NCBI GenBank assembly: GCA_956465555.1
Contig: OY101127.1
Location: forward strand, 682,001-746,000
Length of the DNA: 64,000 bases
DNA from: Nitzschia sp. pyKryTriq1
Lineage: Eukaryota; Bacillariophyta; Bacillariophyceae; Bacillariales; Bacillariaceae
Reading direction: 5' to 3'
The translations under genes and the position numbers were made by a program. Below the pieces are notes generated by a model. The model saw only the letters and a list, made by a program, of their open reading frames with translations, was not told the origin of the DNA and searched no databases. Of this stretch, positions 20,704-30,252 are shown one piece after another (the stretch's first letter is position 1; every line of letters begins with the position of its first letter).

Positions 20704-21393
20704 ATGGCAAAGAAGAAGGGTGGCAGCAAAGAAACTCCGGTTGCGGCAGTCCCCGTCGCGGACACCAAGGTGGAAGCCAAGGCTAGCGAGGAGGAAGATT
20801 ACGAAGAGGATGAGTTGGAGTTGCTGCAAGTGGATCTGGGGGATATGGTGAAATTGAAGCAGATTCTTGACGAAGCTGTTGCTGCCGCGCTGCTAGACAA
20901 GTATTTGGAGGAAGACTACCGCTTGGACAATTGGAAGCTGGCGATCATGGTCGCCGCTTGCCTGTTTGCGGTTGTCGCTCAGTTTGCACCGCTTCCCTTT
21001 CCGGATTCGCGCCCGATTCTTGGCACGTGCTGCTGCTGCTATTTCATTCTGAGTGGAGTCTTGCAACTGATCACAACATTTATTGATAAAGATGCAATTT
21101 TGCTGACCAAGCCTCTGCCAGCTGACAAGACTTCCAACAAAGATCTCCTCAAGTCCGGCGTGAAGGTGCGATCACAATTTCCTCGATTCTCAGAGTTCTA
21201 CACCCTCATCCTGGAGTATCAGGGCCTGGATGACCCGCCGTTGGTAGAACAGAAATGGAGTGTGGGCCACTTCTTTGACAAAGAAGGCATGTTTGACGAG
21301 ATTGGACTTCAACAAGAAGTCGAAGCTCTCTTTCTGCGCCTGGAAAGCGGTAAATATGACAACAAGAGCGCCTCTTCCAAAAAGAAAGACTAA
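20704..21393 (+). CDS. SPCS2: Signal peptidase complex subunit 2 (SPC25/SPCS2)
   Basis: 229 aa from the ATG at 20704 (MAKKKGGSKE); an upstream open stretch from 20647 is not needed. SPCS2 is a non-catalytic subunit of the ER signal peptidase complex. The protein has a Lys- then Glu-rich cytosolic N-terminus, then VDLGDMVKLKQILDEAVAAA and EDYRLDNWKLAIMVAACLFAVVAQF. The second block is the first of two helices (residues about 80-100 and 110-135, the latter CCCCYFILSGVLQLITTFID), in the hairpin arrangement of the family. It closes with the conserved cytosolic domain containing RFSEFYTLILEYQG and WSVGHFFDKEGMF. The C-terminal KKKD could act as an ER-retrieval-like tail. Length and domain order match the family. 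The gene is convergent with the SLC35B gene. Confidence 0.92.
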   Translation: MAKKKGGSKETPVAAVPVADTKVEAKASEEEDYEEDELELLQVDLGDMVKLKQILDEAVAAALLDKYLEEDYRLDNWKLAIMVAACLFAVVAQFAPLPFPDSRPILGTCCCCYFILSGVLQLITTFIDKDAILLTKPLPADKTSNKDLLKSGVKVRSQFPRFSEFYTLILEYQGLDDPPLVEQKWSVGHFFDKEGMFDEIGLQQEVEALFLRLESGKYDNKSASSKKKD

Positions 21394-21706
21394 TAATATA
21401 GAATACCAAATGAGCAAGGCATAGACTAGAGAGGTCGTATTATGAGGTGTCGCCCCCTTCCGAGTTGCACACCTTTAGTGTTCCTTACGCCGGGCAGTAT
21501 ACTGTCTGGCTGGAGTGAGCCGCCCCTCTTGTCATTTCGTATAGTAGCACGACGCAAAGAAACGGTGTCCTTGAATCAAGTTGGAACGGGGAGGCAAAAC
21601 TTGCTAGACGTTTCGGTAGAAAAGAGGGTTCTCCCGCATGGTAGGTTTCCGCCACTCCAATTTGTAGTCGGCTGGAAGTACGACGGTACGAACTGTAATA
21701 TCTGGC

Positions 21707-23089
21707 TCATGACTGATGAACATGTTTTTGAGCATGAAAAAAATTGGATAGAGAAGTGTCTAAATTTTCTTGAGATTGTCGAGGCAGGTGAGTATTGATG
21801 ATTTATTGTACTGATACCCGAAGAAGGGGCACGACAGAGATGAAACTTAAAAAATGACTCACCTTTCTTGTGGTCGATCCCATCTTCTAAATCCTGCAGG
21901 TGATTGTTCACAGTTTCAAGATGCAAATCGTTGTGTTTGGGGTCCAACAGTGGCTCCACCATTGCCGTCCTTTTCTTCTGCTGAAGCTTTACTAAACTTG
22001 AAAGCAAAAGACCACCCAAAACCAGGATGGCACCCACCACATAGAACCAAGAGAATCCCTTTGGAAAGATAATGAAAGATATGACTAGAGTCATACCCTT
22101 TCGACCTGTCGCAACCAGCACCGCGGCGACACCACCAAACCGTCGCACTACTGTCATATGTATGGAGATAGCGATATAAGCGATGAAGGTGTAGATCACC
22201 ATGTAGATACAGGCGATGTGACTTGTTTTCGAAAAGGCAATCAGTCCGAAAAAGTCCCCAGAAAGCATCGTCGTAAACGTCATGGCCATCAGCGTGAAGA
22301 TATTAGTGAAGAATGTGACTTCCAATCGCGACGATCCCAGCCGAAATAATCGTTCTTGAGCATTTGGTAAGATGGCATCCGCACAAACACTCAAAGACAC
22401 AAAGGCTAATCCAATAGGGTGAAAGCTAGGGGACTTTGATTCCCAGTCGGCCGCCGCAAACAGCACCAATCCCGCCGAGATACAAACAGCCAAGATGTAC
22501 TCAACCGACGTGAACACTTTCCGGTGAACAATTGACGCCACAATCATCTTTGAACAAACGCAAGGGTTAGCGCAATCGCAAATCTTCTGGAAGTTCTTGG
22601 TTCCCTCAGGTGTCGGCACTCACCGTCGGAATCAACTTGCAGCTCCGAAATACAACTTTGGTTGGAAAATTGATGTAGTTCAAAGCCAAATTGGAAAGGG
22701 ACGATGATGCTAACAAGCAGCAAGTCAGAAACGGGTATGCCGACAAGGGAGCTACTCGACCAGTCTCTCCCGCTATTAACGTTCTTTCCAGAAAGGAGCA
22801 AACAGTCACGCTGTTTCCAGTCGTCAAAAGTGAGGTTGTCACAGTGAGTGAGTGAGTGAGTGAGTCCAACTAACAGAAAATTCCAAACACCAAGTTGTGG
22901 GAAAGCTTACCCCAATACTTCCAAATATCCCAGCATCACACCGAATTTGAATCCAGGTATATTCATCATGGCCTCTTGCAATAGATTGTGGACACCAAAA
23001 AATAGGAAAACGCCAACCGCTAGCACCGAAAATTGCATCGTTGGACTCAGCTGATCCAGCAGACTCTTTTTCGAAGCGTCTTCTGTCAT
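21707..23089 (-). CDS. SLC35B-type nucleotide-sugar/PAPS transporter
   Basis: Exons 23089-22911, 22810-22624, 22547-21863 and, less surely, 21768-21707, giving about 370 aa. The first joints are fixed by reading phase and by family sequence: FKFGVMLGYLEVLG | VTVCSFLERTL, and YINFPTKVVFRSCKLIPT | MIVASIVHRK. The motif NFPTKVVFRSCKLIP is the UAA-transporter signature of the SLC35B branch, which moves nucleotide sugars or PAPS across ER/Golgi membranes. About ten hydrophobic helices are visible; RRFGGVAAVLVATGRKGMTL is the conserved C-terminal loop. It is closest in my reading to PAPST2 (SLC35B3). The 3' end is uncertain: after the donor at 21862 the frame also runs on without a stop to 21576, so intron retention or another acceptor is possible. 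Confidence 0.85.
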
Positions 23090-24536
23090 TTTGATTACTG
23101 TATCCTGGTTGAAAGCTGAAAGGCAAGATAAATTAAAATGACCACTGGCGATGGATCCATACCGCTGTTCCGTACTACGATCCAAATTTGAAAATGAGAT
23201 GGAATTTACTGCAGGTATTTTACCATGTACCGTTACAAGCTATTTGTCCCAGAGTGGTTTCTGGGCGCTGGCAGCGCGTGGGCGGGAAGATGACATGTCT
23301 GGGCTGTTACGAACCACTTAGGCCCGGTCCGGACTACTTTTTGAAACATCTAAGTTTTAAGAGTTTCTGAGGGCTCAGTACCGGTTCTGAGCCGAAGAAA
23401 AGTCCGATGTTTCACTTGCCCGCCGGCTCGGTGGGCAACAGCATAGTAGGCGTGGAGCGAGCGAGAGACAAGGTAAGGCATGCGCGCAAAACGCGCGCAA
23501 AAACTACTCACCGATTACTAAAAGGTTCCAAGAGGAAAAGAGAAGGAAACCATACGAGAGACGGATTGAAAACCGCCATAAAACTTTTCTTTTTACCCAG
23601 CGAGGTAAAAAGAGTCTATCATCGGAAGCGGAAGCAGACAATAGTAGATAGTTTTGTAAACGGCCATCATGGCTACAGCAGCAGCATCGTCTAGTAGGGG
23701 CCTGGCCACCGTCTTGGTTTCCGCGCGCGTTGGACTACGCCAAAAAGTAGGACTTTTGGGTCCGAGTTTTTGGTCGACCGCAACGACCACGAGCGAAACT
23801 CTCTACATCGCTTACTACCTTGTGTGCACTCCTAGAGATTTTCACAAACCACAATAAATAACATCAATGCATAGAATTAATTAATTTATATTGTTGTGGT
23901 GGGCACATCAGGGTAGATGGTTTGTTTCTGAAGGCTCTCTGGATGATCATTCAGCACGATTTCAGTCCATCATTTTGACATCATCCAGTCACATCCTTAA
24001 AAGCCATAGGTGTACAGATTTGCATTTCCACGGCCCGTCTTTCTGCCCGCCGCAGTTGCGAGCTTCAGATTTGCAAAACGGATAGTAGAAGCAAACATCT
24101 GGATTCTTAGTTGTTATTTCCGGCCGGAATTTCCGGTTTCCGGTCCAGGGCAGAGGGGAAATTGCGCGGTACTTGTACACGTACTCGTACCGCGGCGAAA
24201 CGGGCGATTGAGTCCCTGATTCGGCGGAGTCGTCTACGCAGCGGGTACGCTCTGTAGAATCTACACAAATGGGTACTGTGCCGCAAAACTTTTTCCATAC
24301 ATCCACGGGTGCCTTCGGCAACGAGCACTCTTCCTAAAATCCGAGCCCCCCAGCTAATCTACCGGTATTGCAACTTGTTGCAAGAGACATCCGACGACGA
24401 ACTGCGCTTGAGAGCTTAGCCTAAGTGCAGTAGATACAAATACATCCAGAGCCAAGAGTTCATTGATCGTGCTCACCATTGTTTCCTTGACAGTCAGTGT
24501 AACGAGACAAAAATCCGTTTCACCGCAAAGCAGCTC
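23090..24536. other. Divergent 5' region, one doubtful Cys-rich frame
   Basis: 1.45 kb between the SLC35B and Sar1-like genes. A minus-strand frame at 23989-24330 (no ATG) reads like a Cys-rich protein: KKFCGTVPICVDSTERTRC, then CFYYPFCKSEARNCGGQKDG. The Cys spacing suggests a zinc-binding or secreted module, but no family was recognised and no start or flanking exon could be placed. GTAC words occur at about 24170-24190. No firm gene. Confidence 0.35.
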
Positions 24537-25109
24537 ATGTCGTTTCTAGTAGAGGCGTGGCGCTCACTCTGGGACTCTCTATGGGCTGCTTTGGGTTTCA
24601 ATGGCAAGCGCGGAACGCTCCTTCTTCTGGGGTTGGACAACGCTGGAAAGACCACATTGCTGAACCGTTTGAGAACTGGAGATGTCCGGAGCTTTCCACC
24701 CACCGATCGGCCCCATCAGACTGAAAAATTTACCTTCCAAGGAATTACATTTCAAGCCTGGGATTTGGGAGGACACGAAGCGGTACGGCATTTATGGGAG
24801 GACTACGTCTGCGAATGCAGCGCAGTGATATTTTTAATAGACGTTTCAGATTCGGCGAGATTGGAGGAAGCTGGATTTGAGTTGGACGCTCTGATAGGAG
24901 AAAGGGTCGTCGAAAATGTTCCAGTGGCGGTTCTGTGCAATAAATGTGATTTGGAAGATGCAATGCCGTCGAAAGTGATAAAGGAAAGGATAGACTACGC
25001 CAACTTGCAAAAAATGCAAGGGGAAGAAAACATCGCCATTTTTCGGATATCGGTACTGCGGGGCGAAGGATACCAGTCGGCATTTCGATGGGTTTCCAAG
25101 CATCTTTGA
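24537..25109 (+). CDS. SAR1: Sar1-like small GTPase (COPII)
   Basis: Intact 190-aa gene. Sar1 starts COPII coat assembly at ER exit sites. Seen: an N-terminal amphipathic helix with Trp/Leu (MSFLVEAWRSLWDSLWAALG), no myristoylatable Gly2 (as in Sar1, unlike Arf), the P-loop GLDNAGKTT, a Thr-containing switch I (SFPPTDRPHQTEKF), the G3 box WDLGGHE (Sar1/Arf-type), and NKCD as G4 in place of the usual NKID. The C-terminus ends GYQSAFRWVSKHL, close to Sar1's usual end. The sequence is somewhat divergent from animal and plant Sar1, so this may be a second, specialised Sar1; an Arf-like protein is the less likely alternative. It is divergent to SLC35B, also a secretory-pathway gene. Confidence 0.88.
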   Translation: MSFLVEAWRSLWDSLWAALGFNGKRGTLLLLGLDNAGKTTLLNRLRTGDVRSFPPTDRPHQTEKFTFQGITFQAWDLGGHEAVRHLWEDYVCECSAVIFLIDVSDSARLEEAGFELDALIGERVVENVPVAVLCNKCDLEDAMPSKVIKERIDYANLQKMQGEENIAIFRISVLRGEGYQSAFRWVSKHL

Positions 25110-26174
25110 TTCACTTGAGGTAGATATGCCCCTGGGTAAAGACCAACTACGTGAACTGTGCCCGATTAGAGATAATCTCGAATTGTAACGCTATGCTGAA
25201 CTCATAAAATCAAGACTGCTAGAAGATGTCCTACCTGTATGTCGAAGCGGCTAGTCTACTAATTAGTCAGTGCACTTTTTCGCTGCTTGACGATATAATC
25301 CTGCTATTCGTATTATTCATAGTTTTACACATGAGGACCCAGGACTTGCCGGATCGGCGACTTGCTATGTCTGTACCGGTACAGTATTTGCTCCCCTTCG
25401 GGCAGGGGGGCGTCCCAGATAAAAGCAGCACAGGCAGGCAGGGGGAGCGAAAAAAATATGTAATGATAGCAGGATGGTCCCATTTCTCTTCAGTGGAACT
25501 CTAGTGGAATGAGTACTATTGGGCTTTAGCAGTTCTGGATATAGATAGCTGCTTTGGCCCGAGTCATATCGTCAATCCCGAACTCGTTGGTCATGCACGT
25601 TCCATGAAGTACTGTACCTCTAGAGTGATCCATTGCCGGCGAAATTATCACGTATTATCGCGCACGAAATTCACCAAATCCGCTAGCCGCTAGCGCACTG
25701 CAAAATGTCTGGCCGTCCTCCGTGCAAAAAGGTCTATCGCATCGCATGCAGTACGTACGTACCGGTACGTATGTACTGTATGTGGTGGTATGGCTCTACC
25801 GTATTATACCGGTATGTACCAGGTACAGTACCAGTATCTGTCTTGTCTTGCTCTACTGGGGGGCCGGCGAGCGAGCCTTCTTCCACGCTTCTTCCGCCGT
25901 GAAATACAGGTACCAGTACTGTACACGTACGGTACCAGGTACGGTACTGGTACTGTACTGGTATCGTACGAGTAGGAGAGCACTTCGCGCGCGGAAAGCA
26001 GGACAGCACGATACCATACCAGTAACAGACAGCAGCCAGCACAGCGCGGCAAGCCACAGGAGGCGAGAGAGAGAGAGAGAGACAACAGAAGCGCAGCAAC
26101 AGACAACAGACGGAACCCTCGTGCCACTTTTCATCTAATCAATCGCCGAGGCTAGGTCTGTATTGACGTACAAT
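25110..26174. promoter_or_regulatory. Spacer with large GTAC island upstream of the 26175 gene
   Basis: About 1 kb. Positions 25262-25297 match one end of the inverted-repeat element at 63539-63916 (36 bp with about four differences). Positions 25750-25975 are a dense GTAC/ACCGGT island. An AG dinucleotide run at 26065-26084 follows, then the gene start at 26175. Long open frames on both strands through the island are a by-product of its low-complexity composition. Confidence 0.55.
25750..25975. repeat. GTAC/ACCGGT palindrome island
   Basis: About 225 bp in which GTAC recurs every few bases, including GTACGTACCGGTACGTA at about 25752 and GTACCAGGTACGGTACTGG at about 25932. One of the densest islands, about 200 bp 5' of a gene. 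Confidence 0.8.
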
Positions 26175-27089
26175 ATGACCGTCACTTTCAAGAAAGTCGG
26201 AGAAGCAGTCGCTTCCAGGGTTGTCCAATCCTCCAAGACAGCAGTGAAGGCTGCGGGATCCATCACTCCCACCAGGGAAGTTAAGCCCCCTCGAGCGATT
26301 TCCAAAGAAGAGGCCCCGCACATGATCCCTGCCCGAGAATCTACCAAGACCACTATGATGCCTTGGAGGGGCTGGGTCGATCGATTTCTGAAGGATAAAA
26401 TGACCCCCGAGCAGTACAGCACTATGCGCAACACCTTTTACTTCTGGCCTGAAGATCCGTACAATCTATGGCAGATGCCACCAGGAACTTCAAAGATCCC
26501 TGTCGCAGCTGACGGACAAGAGGCTGGTTTCCGAGAGGTATCTCCTGGATCGCAACCCGCAGTTGACATTCCCCTACATGCGTTGGATGACGACCCGTAC
26601 GATTCTGGTTATTTCAAGAAAGACACTCGCCGCCGTTATGTCGACCCTGAGTTCCCTCACCCCGAAATTGAACAGTTGAAGTTGGACATGCAGGATCCCA
26701 ACGACCCGGAAGTCCAAGCAGCCAAGGAAAAGCTGGCTGCTGGTCCTAAATCCTCTCCTGGTAACGGCCTCCGCTTCGCCACTGGACCCTCAAACTTTGA
26801 TCCTACCGGTTTGCGTGCGGTGATGGCTGTCACAAACGCCGAAATCGAGAAGGAGATGGACAAGCACATGCCAGATCACGTAAGTAAAACTTAACAGATG
26901 CAGATATTTATCCCACGGCGTTTTGCGCTCACTTACTGCTTCGGACTTCTCCCTACACAGCTTCCGGAGCCTATTTGGAAGGAAAAAGAAGACGCTCTAT
27001 TCAACTGGTACAAAGAACGAGACTTGCCCGTTCCCATGGGAGGAAACTGGAACTTCGTCAAGAAGGAAAAGCGAGTGGCTAGGTGGTAA
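26175..27089 (+). CDS. Conserved-looking protein of unknown function
   Basis: Exons 26175-26879 and 26961-27089 (intron 81 bp, phase 0), 277 aa, from the ATG at 26175. The N-terminus (MTVTFKKVGEAVASRVVQSS) is basic and lacks acidic residues over its first 40 positions, which would suit mitochondrial import. Short conserved-looking blocks: MPWRGWVDRFLKDKMTPEQY, FYFWPEDPYNLWQMP, and the end PEPIWKEKEDALFNWYKERD with PMGGNWNFVKKEKRVARW. High Pro/Trp/Tyr content with no membrane helix points to a soluble or peripheral protein. I do not recognise the family. A lineage-specific subunit of a mitochondrial complex is one possibility, offered only as inference. Its stop is 126 bp from that of the next gene on the other strand. 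Confidence 0.8.
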
Positions 27090-27215
27090 AATATCCCGTA
27101 ATCGGTCAGAGAGAAACAAAAATCATACACACACACCCAAGTGCGTACTTTGTAAAACGATATAGAAATATTTCAAACCCGAGTTTACTGTGCTTTGGCA
27201 TCTATATATCAAGAA

Positions 27216-28193
27216 TCACATCAGCGTCGACGTATTAGATGCAGATCTGGACGTTACTTGCCCATTCTTACAAACAAGAAGCACAATGTCGATACCTGAA
27301 CTTGATCCGATGGTTTCAACAAGTAGCTCTGTGACCTCGTTGCGAGACGGGGAGAGAGTTTCGAGAATTTCTCTGACCAAAAGTTGCTCGAGTTCAGAAG
27401 GGCCTTTCAGGGTCGAACGTAGTAGACGTTCGCTCAAAACTTTGGCTTGTTTACCCATAGTAACGAAGGAAAAGGAGTCGGTGGTCTCTGCTTTGAATAC
27501 CCGTCCCGTCGGTTCCACCAACAAAAAATTGGGCTCGTCACTACCAATATCAGTTGATATCAGTAGTGCTTGGATCCCTAGAGGACGCGAAAGGGAAGAC
27601 TCAAGTTTGTTTTGAGATTTTTCCTTATTTTGATGACCAATAGCAGACTGCCACTCTTCCTCCAAATCATCCTCCTGGTAACTACCAAGCAATCGGGATA
27701 TTGAGTGTGCCAACGCCGATGTCCCCATGGGATGATGGTCGTATCGTTCCCACACATTTGCTGCATAGGTTTGCATGGATCGAATCAACCAGTCCGCATC
27801 ACTTTTGACTCCGGTGCAACACATGGCCACAACCCCTGCATTAGATCCTTTCCCGCCATTAAGGTTGCTCGCTTGGCGATGGTTACCAAACGGAAGGGTG
27901 ATCGAGCGCACCATTCTACTGTTCCCGACTGAAACTACCACTACCTGGGTCGCATCCGAGGCGGACGAAGGATGACACCGTGCAGAAACTACCAATCGAC
28001 CATGTCGTGTCGCGGCTTCATTGGCATGCTTCAGCTGGACCGAGTTACCAAACCTGTCTAAGGCACGCATTGATGTGTAGGAAGACATGATTTCTTCGGC
28101 ATGCGAGGATTTTATCACGCCACCGAAAATGTAGGGAAAGAGTAAAAAGAAAAGCCACCTCCCATGGCGATGGCAATGGTTGATAGGGTGCAT
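27216..28193 (-). CDS. Divergent proteasome alpha-like protein with signal peptide
   Basis: 325 aa from the ATG at 28193; the frame is open upstream to 28427, but this ATG begins a clear signal-like peptide (HGRWLFFLLFPYIFGGVI, then SSHAEE, residues 11-34). Next is a proteasome alpha-subunit pattern: SSYTSMRALDRFGNSVQLKH (compare the usual YDR...FSPEGRLxQVEYA), an Ntn core containing AGVVAMCCTGVKSDADWLIR, SRPLGIQALLIS and FLLVEPTGRVFKAE. The alpha-type N-terminal helix replaces the catalytic Thr, so no proteolytic activity is expected. Cytosolic proteasome subunits have no signal peptide; ER entry would be unusual. Diatom plastids sit inside ER-derived membranes with a host-like periplastidal space, a possible destination (inference). 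Convergent with the gene at 26175. Confidence 0.72.
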   Translation of the reverse strand: MHPINHCHRHGRWLFFLLFPYIFGGVIKSSHAEEIMSSYTSMRALDRFGNSVQLKHANEAATRHGRLVVSARCHPSSASDATQVVVVSVGNSRMVRSITLPFGNHRQASNLNGGKGSNAGVVAMCCTGVKSDADWLIRSMQTYAANVWERYDHHPMGTSALAHSISRLLGSYQEDDLEEEWQSAIGHQNKEKSQNKLESSLSRPLGIQALLISTDIGSDEPNFLLVEPTGRVFKAETTDSFSFVTMGKQAKVLSERLLRSTLKGPSELEQLLVREILETLSPSRNEVTELLVETIGSSSGIDIVLLVCKNGQVTSRSASNTSTLM

Positions 28194-28614
28194 TCGAAAG
28201 GCCGCGTCCACTTGGCGAAAATGCTGTAGATGGAATGATGAATGATGTCGCCTACCCGTATGGAGTCCAAAGTTCAGAGAGAAGAGAGAGACAAAAATAG
28301 CAAAATAATGGTCTACTTGTACTTTACAGTCTTCCGGAAAAATAAAACAGAAATAGGCCCCCACGTCAGGGACTTGGGGGAAATGACGTATTTTGACCTG
28401 TTGACGAGTTTTGGCAAAGTAAACCACGCCAGTGCGGAACTGTACAGTAGCTACAAGTAGGACGAGCGAAGGACGGGCGCTACTAGTAGTAGTAGTAGAG
28501 GTCGTCCTATAGAATGAGTACTGAGCTAGCTACTACAAGTATGGCACATTGAAGGGGATGGTTCGTTATCTTAGTAGTACTGCTACTCTACTAGAGGGCT
28601 TACTATGTTCTATC
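28194..28614. other. Spacer with ACT/AGT microsatellite
   Basis: About 420 bp containing the likely 5' region of the proteasome-like gene and an AGT trinucleotide run at about 28481-28499. No gene seen. Confidence 0.5.
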
Positions 28615-29000
28615 TTACACTTCCCAAACAAAGTATCCATTTTCAATTTGTAGCTGTGTGATAGCAGCAATGGCTTGGAAGACAAAATAATGCCAGTCCT
28701 CACTATGTCGGAAAGTATGCTGCAGGATTCCCCATTCCTTCAATCTTCTATTTATGGTTTCGTGGCGAGCCATCAGCTTGTCATAATGTCTTCGCTCATC
28801 CGGTCGGAGCTCCCGTCTTGTGACACTCGGGCCAGTAGGGTCCTTGTACACTGCATCTGCTAAGTAATACTCGCCAGGAGGCAAGCGGTTGTGCAGCCAA
28901 TTTCTTGCAACACGTAAGTCTTGCCATTCTCCCGCCCAAAATGGCCCATTCGTGTGCACTATGTACCCAGTGGCAATTGATAATGCCGCCTAATATCGTA
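28615..29000 (-). mobile_element. DDE transposase C-terminal remnant
   Basis: The minus-strand frame from about 28980 to 28615 reads GYIVHTNGPFWAGEWQD, then RLPPGEYYLADAVYKDP and HYDKLMARHETINRRLKEWG with FRHSEDWHYFVFQAIAAITQ. The D of LADAVY and the E of RHETINRR fit the last two acidic residues of a DDE superfamily endonuclease (PIF/Harbinger or IS5-like, DDE_Tnp_4), and the final helix fits that family. Only the last third is present: there is no N-terminal DNA-binding part or first Asp, the frame is closed upstream at about 29000, and there is no ATG. No terminal inverted repeats could be placed around it. A dead fragment of a DNA transposon. Confidence 0.7.
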
Positions 29001-30252
29001 GAGCAGGCCCAGCAAACTTGTGTGACTTCCTACCGGTCTCGAAGGGCTGCCACTCTACAGTACGGTAGTCGGTTCCATCTACCGTGATTTTGGTTGGACG
29101 GCCCGATCACTTTACAGTACGGCACAAGCAAGTAGTATGAGCTACCGGTATGGATGGGAGCTACCACCGGTGGTACTCGTATGTACTGTACACTGTACCG
29201 CCGGTATGAGCGATGAGCGAGCTACTGTACGTGTCGAGTCTTGGTACGTCGAGTCACGTGTCACAGTCGTTCATTGTTCACTCAGTCGATGGCTGGGCTC
29301 ACTAGAGAAATTAGTAGAGAAGGAAGACCACAGTCCAAGTGAATCATCAAAAAGGACGAAAACAACGGGGAACCACGGTGAACGAACTGTATTGTCTATT
29401 GTTTTGTTCTCATTTTTAGAAGCACAAAACCGATCGCCCGACGTCCAATTCTTATTGCTAGACGTCGGGACTAGGCTCATTGGAACCGCAATTGCATTGC
29501 GGTCATGAGAGTAGGTACTCAAGCAGTGAGGGCCCGTCCCCCGAAAAGAACTACGGACGGACGATCGCGTCTGTAAGTCAGCCGATAGCTAACGAGTGGG
29601 GCCGGCGGGGGGCGGGTACGCGGTCCCGCTTGTCGCTTTTGAATCGACGACTAGAACGACCATAACTTTATTATGAAATACAAAGCCGTAGATAATATTA
29701 TATATCGATAACGGTCGGTCAACCTGAGAGCCACATGGATTTCTTTTTGGACGTTATATCGTTGCCCGAGTACTGGTACCTGGTACAGTCAAGGATAACT
29801 TGGTACAGTGTTCTGTACCAGTACTTGCTTGTACCTCTGCCGGTACTACCGGTACCAGTTGAGAGGTACGGTAGTACGAGAACAGTGCCGGTACAGTACT
29901 TGTACCAGGTACAGTACTGGTTACTAGTACTGTACTCTTCTACTGTACCTGTACACCGGTACGACGGTACGGTACCGGTAGGACGTTGCGACAAGTACGA
30001 GTACAAGTACAAGTACCGTTGGAGAACGGTTGCGCGGGAAATGAAACCTTCACACGGCATGCATCGATTGTCGTCGTCGTCGTGGCGTCGTCGTTCGTCG
30101 TGGTGGTCAAGGCGGGGGCCGGGCATAACAGTACCGCTTGGTTTGTTGACCACAAAACCATTGCTACTTCCATGGCTGGATTGTGAGCTTTATTTGTGGA
30201 GAGTGCATTTGAAAAATCTTGAATCATCTCTTCTGCAAATTCAACTGCAACC
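29001..30252. other. Repeat-rich spacer upstream of importin beta
   Basis: About 1.25 kb. Positions 29233-29297 are a dispersed repeat that occurs inverted at 38962-39018. Positions 29760-30020 are a GTAC island. Positions 30071-30113 are GTC/GTCGTC-rich. The importin gene starts at 30253. No gene supported. Confidence 0.6.
29760..30020. repeat. GTAC/ACCGGT palindrome island
   Basis: About 260 bp dominated by GTAC, GGTACC, ACCGGTA and finally AGTACAAGT repeats (AAGTACGAGTACAAGTACAA at about 29994), lying about 230 bp 5' of the importin beta start. Confidence 0.8.

Noticed and set aside
25722-26138. Several overlapping frames of 90-138 codons on both strands
   Set aside because: All lie in the GTAC island; the low-complexity words simply contain few stop codons.
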